64,000 bases of DNA from Dactylorhiza incarnata. Its lineage: Eukaryota > Streptophyta > Magnoliopsida > Asparagales > Orchidaceae. The position numbers were made by a program, and so were the translations under genes. The stretch is taken from the NCBI GenBank assembly GCA_033032865.1, contig JAWHQI010000201.1:3163501-3227500 (forward strand). Reading direction: 5' to 3'. Below are positions 55,801-64,000 of this stretch, piece by piece; position 1 is the first letter of the stretch, and the number at the start of each line of letters is the position of its first letter. The notes below the pieces were generated by a model, which worked only from the letters and a program-made list of their open reading frames with translations, was not told where the DNA came from and did not search any database.

Positions 55801-58502
55801 AACCCGATATCCCGCATACCTCATTCATCACGAACGATGGGTGTTACTGTTATCTCGTAATGCCTTTCGGACTCAAAAATGCGGGCGCAACATACCAACG
55901 AATGATGGATACCGTTTTTAAAAATCAAAAGGGCAGGAACCTCGAAGTCTACGTTGATGACCTTCTTCTAAAAAGCAAAACATTCTCGTTACACTTGGAA
56001 GACCTCGTAGAGACGTTCGCTACTCTACGGAGGTTCAAGTTAAAACTAAACCCATTAAAATGTGTATTCGGAGCAAGCAAAGGAAAATTTCTCGGGCATC
56101 TTTTAACTCCTGATGGCCTTGCGCCAAACCCGGATAAAGTGAAAGCTATCCTTGATATGACCCCTCCTCAAAATGCTAAAGAAGTTCAACAACTTGGGGG
56201 AAGACTGGCAGGATTGAGCAGGTTTATCTCTAAATCTGGAGATAAAAGTGCCCCATTCTTCAAAATACTACGAGGGGGATCGAAATTCGAATGGAGCAAA
56301 GAATGTGACAGGGCTTTCGAGCAGTTAAAGGAGCAATTAACTTCAACTCCGTTACTTCAAAGTCCCCATGAGGGGGAGAATCTTTTCTTATATCTGGGAG
56401 TCGGACCAGATGCAGTAAGTTCTGTCCTCGTTCGGGAGGAAAAGAGGAGGCAGTTTCCAATATATTACGTTAGCCACATCCTTAAAGATGCAGAAACCAG
56501 ATATTCGATCCTGGAGAAGCTGGCCTTGGCTTTGGTCATGTCATCACGAAGGCTCCGCCCTTATTTTCAGGCTCATTCCATTCAGGTGGTCTCGGACCAT
56601 CCACTAAAGAGCATCTTGGAAAAGCCGGATCATTCAGGAAGGTTGGCTAAATGGGCAATTGAGCTAAGCGAGTTCGAAATATCATATGTTCCCAGAACGG
56701 CAATAAAGGCACAAGTATCGACAGATTTCTTGGTGGACACGACAGAGTCTAATCCAGAACAGAGAGTACAATCTCCCTTGGCTTGGATCATTTATGTGGA
56801 TGGGGCTTCTGGCAGAAACTCCGTGGGAGCCGGAGTGGTTCTGATCAGTCCAAATGGCGTCAGGCTGGAGAAGGCTATCAAATTCTTCTTTTCAGTTACA
56901 AATAACCAGGCCGAATACGAAGCATTCTTGGCTGGCTTGAGACTCGCGAAGGAGCTTGGGATAGAACATGTTCATGTGAAAACTGATTCTCTTGTGATGG
57001 CCTCGCAGGTTCTGGGAAATTATGAAACAAGAGAACCGATGTTGAGAAAATATCTATTCCTAGCGAAGAAAGAAATTGGGAGATTCAAATCCTTCATCAT
57101 CGAACACATTCTGAGAACACAGAATGAAGAGGCAGACGAATTATCAAAGTTTGGTCTTCCATCCGGAGGGGTGACCTCAGAACTTTTTCATCCGGCAACA
57201 GATGGGACGGAAGAAGAGGAGCTCATGCAGATCGATCAAAATCCTTCCTGGAAAGATCCTTATGAACTATTTCTGTCAAAAGGGGAGTTTCATTCGTCAA
57301 TCAAGGACAGAAATAGATTCAGAAGAAAGGCAGCGTACTACTACTTGATGGCAGGAGTCTTGTATAGGAAAACTCTGATTTCTCCCTCAGCACGGTGCGT
57401 TTCAGAAGAGGAGGTCCCGACTATACTTCAGGAAATTCATTCGGGAGAGTGCGGTAGTCATTCAGGAGCAAAGACTTTGGAGAAAAGGATCTTGCGGCAG
57501 GGATATTTTTGGCCGGCCATGAGGAAAGATGCTGAAGCATTTGCCAGGCGATGTGTCCAGTGTCAGAAGTTCGCTCCTCTTCAGCATTTGCCTGCTCAGT
57601 CACTCAGGTCGATAACCGCGCCGTGGCCTTTTGCAGTATGGGGGATGGATCTTATGGGGCCTTTTCCAATGGCCAGTGGTCAGCGACGCTTTATCATTGT
57701 AATGATTGACTATTTCAGTAAGTGGATCGAGGCCAAAGCATTAGCGAAAACTACTACCCAAATTGTCAGAAACTTCATCTGGGGGGAAATAGTTTGCCGG
57801 CATGGAATACCGCTGGCAATCGTCACCGATAATGGTCCACAGTTCAATAATCCGGAGATGAAAAATTTTTGTGATCAGGTCGGGATTGATCTTCGGTTCG
57901 CCTCGGTACATCATCCGAGAACAAATGGGCAAGTGGAAGCAGCAAACAGGCAAATCCGACAACTCTTGATGAAAAGAGTCCTAAATCAAAAAGGAAACTG
58001 GGCGGATCAGCTTCCTTCCATTCTTTGGACTCTTCGTACTACCCCGTCCTCAGCCACAGGGGAGACACCATTCAAATTGTCTCATGGCTCGGAGGCCGTC
58101 GTTCCTGTAGAGTTTGAGGTGGTCACTCCAAGAGTTATGTTCGGAAAAGAAGGAGGAGAAGCATGGGTAGAATGCAATGACGAGGCTCTCAAGTGTAGTT
58201 TGGATCTAATCGAAGAACTTCAGGATGAGGCTACAATCAGGCAAGAAGAGGTCAAAAGAAGGATGGCAAAGTACTTTGACAAAAATGTCAGGGTAAAACA
58301 TTTTGCGGTCGGCGACCTTGTGTTAAAGAAAGTTGATGCAGCGGCCCGAACGGGTAGCGTCGGGAAGCTAGATCCGAATTGGGCTGGACCTTTCATCATC
58401 AAGGAGGTACTAAAAAGTGGAGCTTATCACCTCCAAACAAGTGACGGAGAAGACATCCCGCGCACCTGGAGTGGCGACGACCTCAAACGGTTCTATCCTT
58501 GA
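52893..58502 (+). CDS. Tat-2 gag-pol polyprotein
   Basis: The single 1869-codon frame opens at ATG 52893 and ends KRFYP at 58502. Domains in order are: Retrotrans_gag about residues 190-345 (LPAFNGETDP to FIRGE); zinc knuckle CEYHKERGHLTDDC near 482; aspartic protease ILVDTGSSVN near 641; reverse transcriptase from about 895 with FSGYHQIKMHKP and YVDDLL near 1019; RNase H about 1133-1240; second, archaeal-type RNase H about 1298-1423 (YVDGAS, QAEYEA, KTDS, EADELS); integrase with H/C finger about 1513-1560, and catalytic IDYFSKW, VTDNGPQF and GQVEAANR near 1605, 1645 and 1681. All catalytic residues I can check are present. The dual RNase H places it in the Tat lineage. Gag and pol are fused without a stop, so gag excess would need another mechanism. 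Confidence 0.97.
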   Translation: MSDRQFPLGDRSDHSEDSLWEALEQSKREAERAQRATDQRLEEISRALAILTERLVPQQAATNRAGTPVLPPPPPYSLPQVANFQLHQEDPVARENFYQAAHNMPARVLDFQGATSHAARLSYPPEVPIHHSYPPEAAARSSHQAACPQIAAAPAAYYPTPQYEDMEETSPFVDEVRGEPAPNNFREPRLPAFNGETDPTVHLQAFESAVALRTLTDATKCKLLVTSFEGQAREWFYGLHPRSIHCFAELRKEFLLRFSTSKKRKSGPAALFDIKQREGETWAHFVDRFQREIMEIQNVDPELYRVALIHGLREGPLKFEANIREPRTYQEMISLANMFIRGEKSNPDYVAKLVSDKEPSNTSFHRPPSNQSHFEPRSQRGRNFKNKQPFMGHQRFQDQKPPLAIAPAPSALLPQIMPVYLPQYAAQPPPVLPSTQYDNSQDSFTPLNVTMDEVVQILQKRPDFKRPAPLKSDVHSRNPNLYCEYHKERGHLTDDCRALRLLIERLLGEGKLRGLIQKDKIAEPATEKRKEKETVEVTWECADVEDAGCYGDIHTSTECIEVNDVGPLGDIYCIHGGAGAESSRKSSIARVLKQEVAATTSSPPESTVVTFGQDDLPPNANPFDDAVVIKAVIENYTVHKILVDTGSSVNLLFRPTFEALKTGKQLLSTDGPLYGFSGEKKEVEGSVKLLVSLGGVIKLVNFVVVDAPSNYCAIFGRPILNAYRAVVSTFHLALKFAAEGKQYRVRSNPKVARECYVRTVNMITDVPLPEAEAEVLMIAESSGPAEEEKDREGAHLEPAQATQEVPVAEETEKKLVINAELQEEEKAELISCLLKNLDVFAWSAEDMSGVDPDVACHHLNVSPEFKPVLQKKREVATKLALPIREEVSKLLKAGFISEIQYPTWMSNVVMVKKSGGKWRMCVDFTKLNKACPKDCYPLPRIDVLVDSAVGYGFMSFLDAFSGYHQIKMHKPDIPHTSFITNDGCYCYLVMPFGLKNAGATYQRMMDTVFKNQKGRNLEVYVDDLLLKSKTFSLHLEDLVETFATLRRFKLKLNPLKCVFGASKGKFLGHLLTPDGLAPNPDKVKAILDMTPPQNAKEVQQLGGRLAGLSRFISKSGDKSAPFFKILRGGSKFEWSKECDRAFEQLKEQLTSTPLLQSPHEGENLFLYLGVGPDAVSSVLVREEKRRQFPIYYVSHILKDAETRYSILEKLALALVMSSRRLRPYFQAHSIQVVSDHPLKSILEKPDHSGRLAKWAIELSEFEISYVPRTAIKAQVSTDFLVDTTESNPEQRVQSPLAWIIYVDGASGRNSVGAGVVLISPNGVRLEKAIKFFFSVTNNQAEYEAFLAGLRLAKELGIEHVHVKTDSLVMASQVLGNYETREPMLRKYLFLAKKEIGRFKSFIIEHILRTQNEEADELSKFGLPSGGVTSELFHPATDGTEEEELMQIDQNPSWKDPYELFLSKGEFHSSIKDRNRFRRKAAYYYLMAGVLYRKTLISPSARCVSEEEVPTILQEIHSGECGSHSGAKTLEKRILRQGYFWPAMRKDAEAFARRCVQCQKFAPLQHLPAQSLRSITAPWPFAVWGMDLMGPFPMASGQRRFIIVMIDYFSKWIEAKALAKTTTQIVRNFIWGEIVCRHGIPLAIVTDNGPQFNNPEMKNFCDQVGIDLRFASVHHPRTNGQVEAANRQIRQLLMKRVLNQKGNWADQLPSILWTLRTTPSSATGETPFKLSHGSEAVVPVEFEVVTPRVMFGKEGGEAWVECNDEALKCSLDLIEELQDEATIRQEEVKRRMAKYFDKNVRVKHFAVGDLVLKKVDAAARTGSVGKLDPNWAGPFIIKEVLKSGAYHLQTSDGEDIPRTWSGDDLKRFYP

Positions 58503-58860
58503 AATGTCCTCTTTATTCCTGCAATTTTTTGAGATATTTTAATAAAAAAGCACCATACTGACACTTCTCCATGTCTGATATTTTCCTCTTTGTACTCTCT
58601 CATATCTATCAAACTCACTGAACCGCGGAGACATCGCCAAGTTCTGCTTGAACTCCCTCGGATTGTAGTCATTAGCGTAAAACCATAAAGATCGTGTGTA
58701 GCGGGGAGTTTTCGCACACATGTAGTGGTGGCTTGCCAATTCCCGAGCGGTGGTCTTCAGAACCTTGGATCCCGGCGGATATCCGACACACCCCTGCATC
58801 AAGGGAGGTCTAGGTGAATGTTGGCTCTATCATGCCCCGAGGGGATATAATTACAGCTGT

Positions 58861-59270
58861 GATGATCCTTCTGAGGAAAGCAATGTCGGTATAGCCCCCG
58901 CGGCATAACCACACCTGCCCAACTGATCATCTTAGTCTGTGACTATCGAATACTCCAAGGTACTCTCGAGCGATGCCTAGGCGGGACCCACAACTAAGTT
59001 GATCTCTCTGAGGAAAGCAATGTCGGTATAGCCCCCGCGGCATAACCACACCTGCCCAATTGATCAACTCGGCTTGTAACCCTAGGCAAGAGAGCAGCCG
59101 AGTCGCTTACAGCTCTTATGACCACTTGAGGAAAGCAATGTTCGCCGCCTAGGCCCACCTGCCCACTTGGTCGTCTGGGTCTGTACTTTCTTCTCTTTAT
59201 TTATACAGCTTTTATGACCGCTTGAGGAAAGCAATGTTCGCCGCCTAGGCCCACCTGCCCACTTGGTCAT
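58861..59270 (+). repeat. Four stem-loop modules downstream of Tat-2 pol
   Basis: Each module has a conserved centre (TGAGGAAAGCAATGT ... CCACCTGCCCA or CACACCTGCCCA) bounded by arms that pair and differ between modules: GATGATC/GATCATC (58861, 58925), AGTTGATC/GATCAACT (58997, 59062), ATGACCA/TGGTCGT (59118, 59168, one G-U pair) and ATGACC/GGTCAT (59214, 59265). Confidence 0.8.
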
Positions 59271-59699
59271 CTGAGTCTGTAGTCATCTTTATAACATTAT
59301 AAGAGATTATCTCATTCCATATGGTCACTATAGACCGTTTGGAGAAGAAAGCAGGATTCCTATACATATAGCACAAACCGGACGACTTGATGATCAAACC
59401 GTGCGGTTTGAAGTAAGCAGATACCAAGCCTTTCAGGCGGTCTGGTTAATAAACCAGGCGGTCTGGTAATTAAACCAGGCGGTCTCAAAATTAGCAGGTT
59501 CCAAGGTTGTCATGCGGCTCGATCTTTCAAACCGGACGGCTTGAAATAAAACTGGGTATCATTAAGGTATCAAGCTGAATATCAGGGGAGTAAGCATAAT
59601 CATGATCGGCCGATCTTATCCTCCGGATTATGAATTTTATCATCCTTACGGGTTTCCATTCAATCCGATCGGATAATCACAGGATCTTTTAAATCAGGC

Positions 59700-60080
59700 G
59701 GTTATAATTTTCACTACAAGTATTATGCCTGCTCATCATACGAATTTAATGCACAGTTCGTGCGGCTTGTTGTTCAAGACGGTTATAATTTTCACTACAA
59801 GTATTATGCCTGCTCATCATACGAATTTAATGCACAGTTCGTGCGGCTTGTTGTTCAAGACGGTTATAATTTTCACTACAAGTATTATGCCTGCTCATCA
59901 TACGAATTTAATGCACAGTTCGTGCGACTTGTTGTTCAAGACGGTTATAATTTTCACTACAAGTATTATGCCTGCTCATCGTACGAATTTAATGCACAGT
60001 TCGTGCGACTTGTTGTTCAAGACGGTTATAATTTTCACTACAAGTATTATGCCTGCTAATCGTACAAATTTAATATGCAG
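59700..60080 (+). repeat. 81-bp tandem array, about 4.7 copies
   Basis: Unit starts (GGTTATAATTTTCACTACAA) lie at 59700, 59781, 59862, 59943 and 60024. Copies are nearly identical, the last degenerating after about 45 bp. Because 81 is a multiple of three the array is open in two frames; this is a by-product of the period, not a gene. Confidence 0.9.
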
Positions 60081-60618
60081 TTTGCGGATTAAGTACTAAC
60101 CGAACGATCTATCGATTGGTCTTCTTGAGATCGGATATTCTCTTTACAGTCGCACGACTCGGTTATTTCAAAATACTGGATCGGTTATCTGATTGCATTC
60201 GCGAAGACTTGCCCTCTATCCCGGAAAGCAAGTATGCCGGGTCTAGTAGCAACCACGCGGATTGATTGCGCCCGGTTTCCGGAATGTACACATTCGAAAT
60301 AAGTCGGCTCTTCCTCAGAACGAATCAAATAAATTCGACGCGGATTAACAGGAGCGGGCTGTGCCAGTATTTTTCAAATACTTTAACGGAGTCCCGGGGA
60401 GATCGCTATCCAAACCGGATAGATTAAACACTAAGGCGCACGGCTTGGTAGGATTCAATACAGAGAAATCACAAGCAAATACAAATAAGTCGCAGAAGGT
60501 AGACGGACAGATAAGTAAAAACTTTTCATTTCAATAAAACGCTGTTTACATTGTATTTTAAGCCGTCCGGCTAACAACATCAAGCCGGCGGCTATTCAAA
60601 ATAAAAAACAAAATACAT

Positions 60619-62428
60619 CTATTGATCGTGCGACTTGAGTTTCTTAGATGCAGGAGCACTTGAATGTTCGCTGCCGTCGACCGAAACATCGGGAGAATAG
60701 CCTTCGCTGCCCGACGAGGATGAGCTGCTCAACTCGCCCGACTTGCGACCAGCATCTTCTTCAGAATCGCTGGGTTCGGACTCTGAGCTACCTTCACCAC
60801 TCTTGGCCGCTTCGGGTTCTTCGGCCTCGACGTCCTCATCTTCACTCTCTTCCGAGCTGGATCCATCGACCTTGTTCTTCCCCTTGGCCTTCCGCCTGAT
60901 CTTTTCCAGCTTCTTCTGCAAGGTCGGATAAGCATCCGAAAAGGTGAAATGCTCAAAACCGGGCGCGAACCCTTTGAGCTCCCGCAAGCGGTTAAAAGCA
61001 TTTTCAATTCCCTCGGCGACATGAGGGAAGAGTTCTTGCTGATAAACCGGGTCGGTCTCATCATATTTAGCCTGCAAAAGAAGAGAGTCAGGTAAGACCG
61101 GGCGGTTTGAGAACATCGGTATTAAAGCTGGCCAGGTGATAACTTACCAACTCGGCTTCCTTTAACCGCTCATTCTCCTTTCTTAATTCGGCGATTTCCT
61201 TCTCTTGAAGGCTGTTATCTCTGATCAACCTTTTCAGGGTCATCCCCATAAAGGCGTTTGTGGTAAAACTCTCGGCAGCTACCCGCGCGGCCTCCCTGGC
61301 GAGCTCCTCCACAGGAACTTTCCTTAGCTTCCTGAAGTTCCGCCGGCCGAACATGCCAATGCTGGCGGCCTCAGCATGCCGACCCGACTTCTCGCTCGCC
61401 CAGTAGGGAAGCGCGGTAGAGATCTGGACGCTATCGCCGTTCGGGTGCCAGGTCAAAACCGGGCAGCCCTTCAGGTCCTTCACCTTGCTGAAAGATCGGA
61501 GGGCGGCGAAGTCGCCCAAGGAGCCTGAATCCTCCCCATCAGATGGCAGCGGCTTGTTCCTGGCTTGCCTCTTTCTTTTCTCCGTCTGGGTCAGGACCAG
61601 ACCGGACGGACTGACCGGCTTGTTAACAGGAACCACGGCTTGGGCTATAAAACAAGAAGAGTCAGCACAAGAAATCAAGCGGTTAGCATTCAAGTCGGAG
61701 GCAAAGAGAAGCTTACTATCTTCAAGCCGAACGTTCTCCAGTTCGGCAAGCAGAGGGATGTAGTAGCTTATGTTAAGCCGTTCATCCTTGAGGAGCTTAC
61801 AGATCCCTTTCTCCACCTCGCTGATTGGCACTGGCTGAAAAGCCTCCTCAGGCCGCACCTGCGGGTTCGGGTTCAACAGGCCCAGCCGGCCTTCGAAGAT
61901 CAGGTACCTCTCCGACCAGGCAGTTACCTTGTTCGCCAGGTTGACCATCTTCAACCCGCGGCAACCGAAGTAGAGGTGGCCTTTGAAGACGTCCGATTCA
62001 GAGTCCGGGATGGCCCGAACTGAGAATATCTTCCTGAAGAGATCCATGGAGAAGCGGACTCTCTCAGACCGAAGGTAAGAGATAAAGCTGCATATTCCGG
62101 CCATCGAGTTGGGAGAAATCTGGCCCGGAACAACTCCATAGTGGTCGAAGACCATGGCGAGCTCCATTGGGATCGGGAATTTGAATCCGCAATCGAAGTG
62201 ATCGATTGGGATCGCGATGAGGTTTGGACCGGACGAGTTCATCCGCTCATCACGGAGCGGAAGTCGCGCAAGCAGCGGGCTGTCGACCATATGCTTTTCA
62301 ACGAACTCGTCCAATTCGGCTTTCGTTAATCGACACTCCTCAAGATCAGCAGAGTGGAAGGCAACGGCGGCTTCAGAGCGGGTAGCTGGGGTCTTCGCAG
62401 GTCGCTTCGACTGGCGCTTTGCTCCCAT
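60619..62428 (-). CDS. Tat-2 proximal antisense gene, PF04195-like protein, three exons
   Basis: The ATG at 62428 follows a TATA box by about 40 bp. Inferred exons are 62428-61717, 61644-61148 and 61071-60619; introns 61645-61716 (GTAAGC...TATAG) and 61072-61147 (GTAAGT...TTGCAG) are short and canonical. The first exon carries the PF04195-like region (ELAMVFDHYGVVPGQISPN, VRFSMDLFRKIFSV, LYFGCRGLKMV). Exon 2 has a basic segment (EKRKRQARNKPLP) and a C-terminal helix of heptad type. Exon 3 ends in a long acidic Ser/Glu tract and a basic KKLKSHDQ. The family is known only from plant retrotransposons and has no established function. The frame is intact in all exons and convergent with pol. Confidence 0.85.
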
Positions 62429-62465
62429 CTCGAAAATCTGGTAAGAAGAACTTCGGAAGGACGCT

Positions 62466-62475
62466 ACTTATAAGA
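62466..62475 (-). promoter_or_regulatory. TATA box of the Tat-2 proximal antisense gene
   Basis: The minus strand reads TCTTATAAGT about 40 bp before the ATG at 62428. The position matches the antisense promoter of Tat-1 at 3927. Confidence 0.6.
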
Positions 62476-62788
62476 ACGGATGATCTGCACTTAGCAAAGG
62501 TCAAATCGCGGCTAGATGATCAACCCGCGCGAATATATCATCACAAAAGTCAGCGATAGATTGCATAAATTGAAGAAAGCGAATTACAAAGCCACGAAGG
62601 CAAGCCGAGCGGCTTATGAAAAATAACTCAGGCATCAATCAACAGCATGAAGGCTAAAAAAGTAAAATTAAATATTGAAGCCGCACGGCCTGAGTAAACA
62701 GGTCGAATATCACAAAGTCAGATTCAGGCGAATTATCCAAAGGACCAAATTAAAACCATATTACAAAGTTGTATCCCAACACCGCTCA
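62476..62788 (-). other. Spacer between the two Tat-2 antisense genes
   Basis: About 310 bp hold no gene. It should contain the 3' UTR of the distal antisense gene and the upstream region of the proximal one. Confidence 0.5.
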
Positions 62789-64000
62789 TTACTGGCGGGT
62801 ATCGTTCGGTTCGTCCTCTCTGTGAAGCCGCGCGACATGATCGCCAATCTGAAGGACAGTCCCCTGCATTTGGTTCATATTATGATTAAGGCGGTTGATC
62901 ATGCTATGAATCCGCGCGGCGTCTCTCTCCACTCGCGACGCAGGAATCGTGCGAGTAGGTAAGTTCGTTGCGGACTCATGAACACTAGCAACTGGGCGGA
63001 TTGTCCCGGCTGCAGGAAGAGACGAGCTCGTCCCTGCATCCGGGCGGATTGACCCTCGCCGGCCTTCATCAACCGTGTTTAAAGGGCGCCGACTTCCGCC
63101 GGCTTCCTTGGCCAGATGCAGGTATTTGTCCCTATAGTAGGCACAGTCATCTTCGAGCTTGCGGACTTCCTTCTTCCCGCGATCAATCCGGGCGGTCAGC
63201 GCTGCCACCTGGTCCTGCTGCTCCTTCTCTTTCTCCCGGCGCTCTCTCCGCTCGGCTTCCAGCTCTACCCGAATCGCGGCTTTCTCGTCCTGCGCGACTT
63301 TCTCCCTCTCCTCCACTGCCCTCAGCTGCTTGGCAAGCGTCTCCAGATTCTTCTGAAGCCGGGACATCTCGGTCTCCATCCGAGTATCCGGGAGAGGGGA
63401 GCGCAGTAGAGGTGGTTCAAAGGGAGGAAGGTAGGGCAACAGTTCGCCCGACTCCGGGATGGAATCACGATTATCTGCAAAAAGAGAAACAATCAAAAAT
63501 TGCTCAACATGAAACCGCTTTCATTAAATTTTCCTCGCTTACAAGCCGCGGCGGTTTGAATTGAACTCGGGCGGGCAGGTCGCCTTGTTAGCTCGGTATC
63601 AAATTTCCTGCGTTGTTCTCTCCACGATCTTTCACTTTGCCTCCGCTTAGCAGCAGAGAATTGAGTAGCGGAGGGAAAGAAGCTAGGCGATGGATTCAAT
63701 AACGCAGCGCGCGACTTGTTTCGAGGTCGCGGCATGAAAAAACGAACGGAATGGAAATCCGTTGCCTTTTTACCTTGAAGCAAGAGGTTGGGCTGCGGCG
63801 GGACCGGCCTGGCGAGTTGATCTCTTACCCGCTCCGCCTTCACCTGCATAAATCGCAGACCGGCAATCACGGGATCGACAGAGGCCGGTATGGATTCTGC
63901 AGCCGCGACCTTAGGGGGGATGGTCTCCTTAAGGCTGGTCGCGTCCTCGGACAGAGCGGATCTTTTTTCACCTGGCGGGTTGGCAGCCTGCAGTTCGGCG
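62789..64000 (-). CDS. Tat-2 distal antisense gene, coiled-coil protein, start beyond window
   Basis: Reading down from 64000 the frame is open (NPPGEKRSALSEDATSLKE ...) through a basic, Pro-rich first visible exon (MQVKAERVRDQLARPVPP, RKFDTELTRRPARP). An intron 63475-63542 is inferred from GTAAGC and TTTTTGCAG. Exon 63474-62789 encodes a Pro-rich lead (LLPYLPPFEPPLLRSPLPD), a long coiled coil (MSRLQKNLETLAKQLRAVEE to LEDDCAYYRDKY) and a C-terminal helix (INRLNHNMNQMQGTVLQIGDHVARL), ending at 62789. No enzymatic motif is seen. Position and domain order match the decayed Tat-1 gene at 2241-3651. It may form oligomers; function is unknown. Confidence 0.8.

Larger units (their letters stand above)
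58503..60618 (+). other. Tat-2 region between convergent pol and antisense gene
   Basis: This 2.1-kb stretch holds no supported gene. It contains stem-loop modules (58861-59270), short GGCGGTCTGG and ACCGTGCGG words (59400-59560), an 81-bp tandem array (59700-60080) and about 500 bp of unassigned sequence rich in CCGG/GCGG words up to 60618. Confidence 0.7.
52058..64000 (+). mobile_element. Tat-2: Tat-lineage Ty3/gypsy retrotransposon with intact gag-pol frame and two antisense genes
   Basis: The element has a 5' LTR (about 52058-52706), an unbroken 1869-codon gag-pol (52893-58502), a structured repeat region (58850-60080), a proximal antisense gene (60619-62428) and a distal antisense gene (62789 to beyond 64000). 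The 3' LTR and TSD are outside the window. The layout equals that of Tat-1, in the opposite genomic orientation. The absence of stops suggests recent insertion, although LTR comparison is impossible here. Confidence 0.92.

Noticed and set aside
59725..60099. Open frames of 99 and 124 codons
   Set aside because: They are produced by an 81-bp tandem repeat whose period is divisible by three; no independent coding signal.
63001..63564. 187-codon plus-strand frame over Tat-2 3' region
   Set aside because: It is the reverse of the coiled-coil exon with matching splice sites on the minus strand; composition is Ser/Leu/Pro-rich as expected of a shadow.

Overview
This window is repeat-dense plant nuclear DNA. 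I find no host gene, rRNA or tRNA gene. The case for a land plant, most likely a flowering plant, rests on the element types: chromovirus (Tekay/Del-like) and Tat-type Ty3/gypsy elements, copia elements primed by initiator-Met tRNA, a two-gene PIF/Harbinger transposon and small MITEs. Species cannot be named from this sequence.

Positions 1-42890 form one nest that resolves through target-site duplications (TSDs). A copia element on the minus strand (only 41698-42890 visible) was hit in gag by a Tekay-like element on the plus strand (1-41697, about 4.8-kb LTRs, most pol lost). Inside that element sit Tat-1 (1403-20386, minus, TSD AGGAC) and, in its 3' LTR, a non-autonomous element here called LARD-2 (23306-38247, minus, TSD CCAAG). 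Tat-1 pol is split by LARD-1 (8122-15415, minus, TSD CCCCT). The 5' LTR of LARD-2 is split exactly at its TATA box by a 6.2-kb solo LTR of the Tekay family (30943-37189, minus, TSD TTTTA).

Positions 42891-46705 are AT-rich with a Tourist-like MITE (43358-43576), a possible DNA element with GC-rich inverted ends (44953-45672) and a 692-bp inverted-repeat element with a GC-rich insert (45912-46603). A PIF/Harbinger element with Myb/SANT-like and DDE transposase genes follows (46706-50870). Then a copia 5' LTR and gag fragment (about 50880-52057) is interrupted by Tat-2 (52058 to past the window end, plus), whose 1869-codon gag-pol frame is unbroken.

Three things stand out. (1) Tat-1 and Tat-2 both carry, between pol and the 3' LTR, two intron-containing genes on the strand opposite to gag-pol, in the same order; those whose upstream region is visible have their own TATA boxes. 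(2) The LARD family has gag plus a second nuclear-looking coiled-coil gene with its own TATA box and no pol; its LTRs carry 21-bp-spaced GTTCG-A-CGAAC sites and a leader array of mini-hairpins with a near-constant loop and varying, mostly paired stems. (3) Hairpin arrays with covarying stems also occur in the Tekay LTRs and downstream of Tat-2 pol, so structured repeats recur in unrelated families here.
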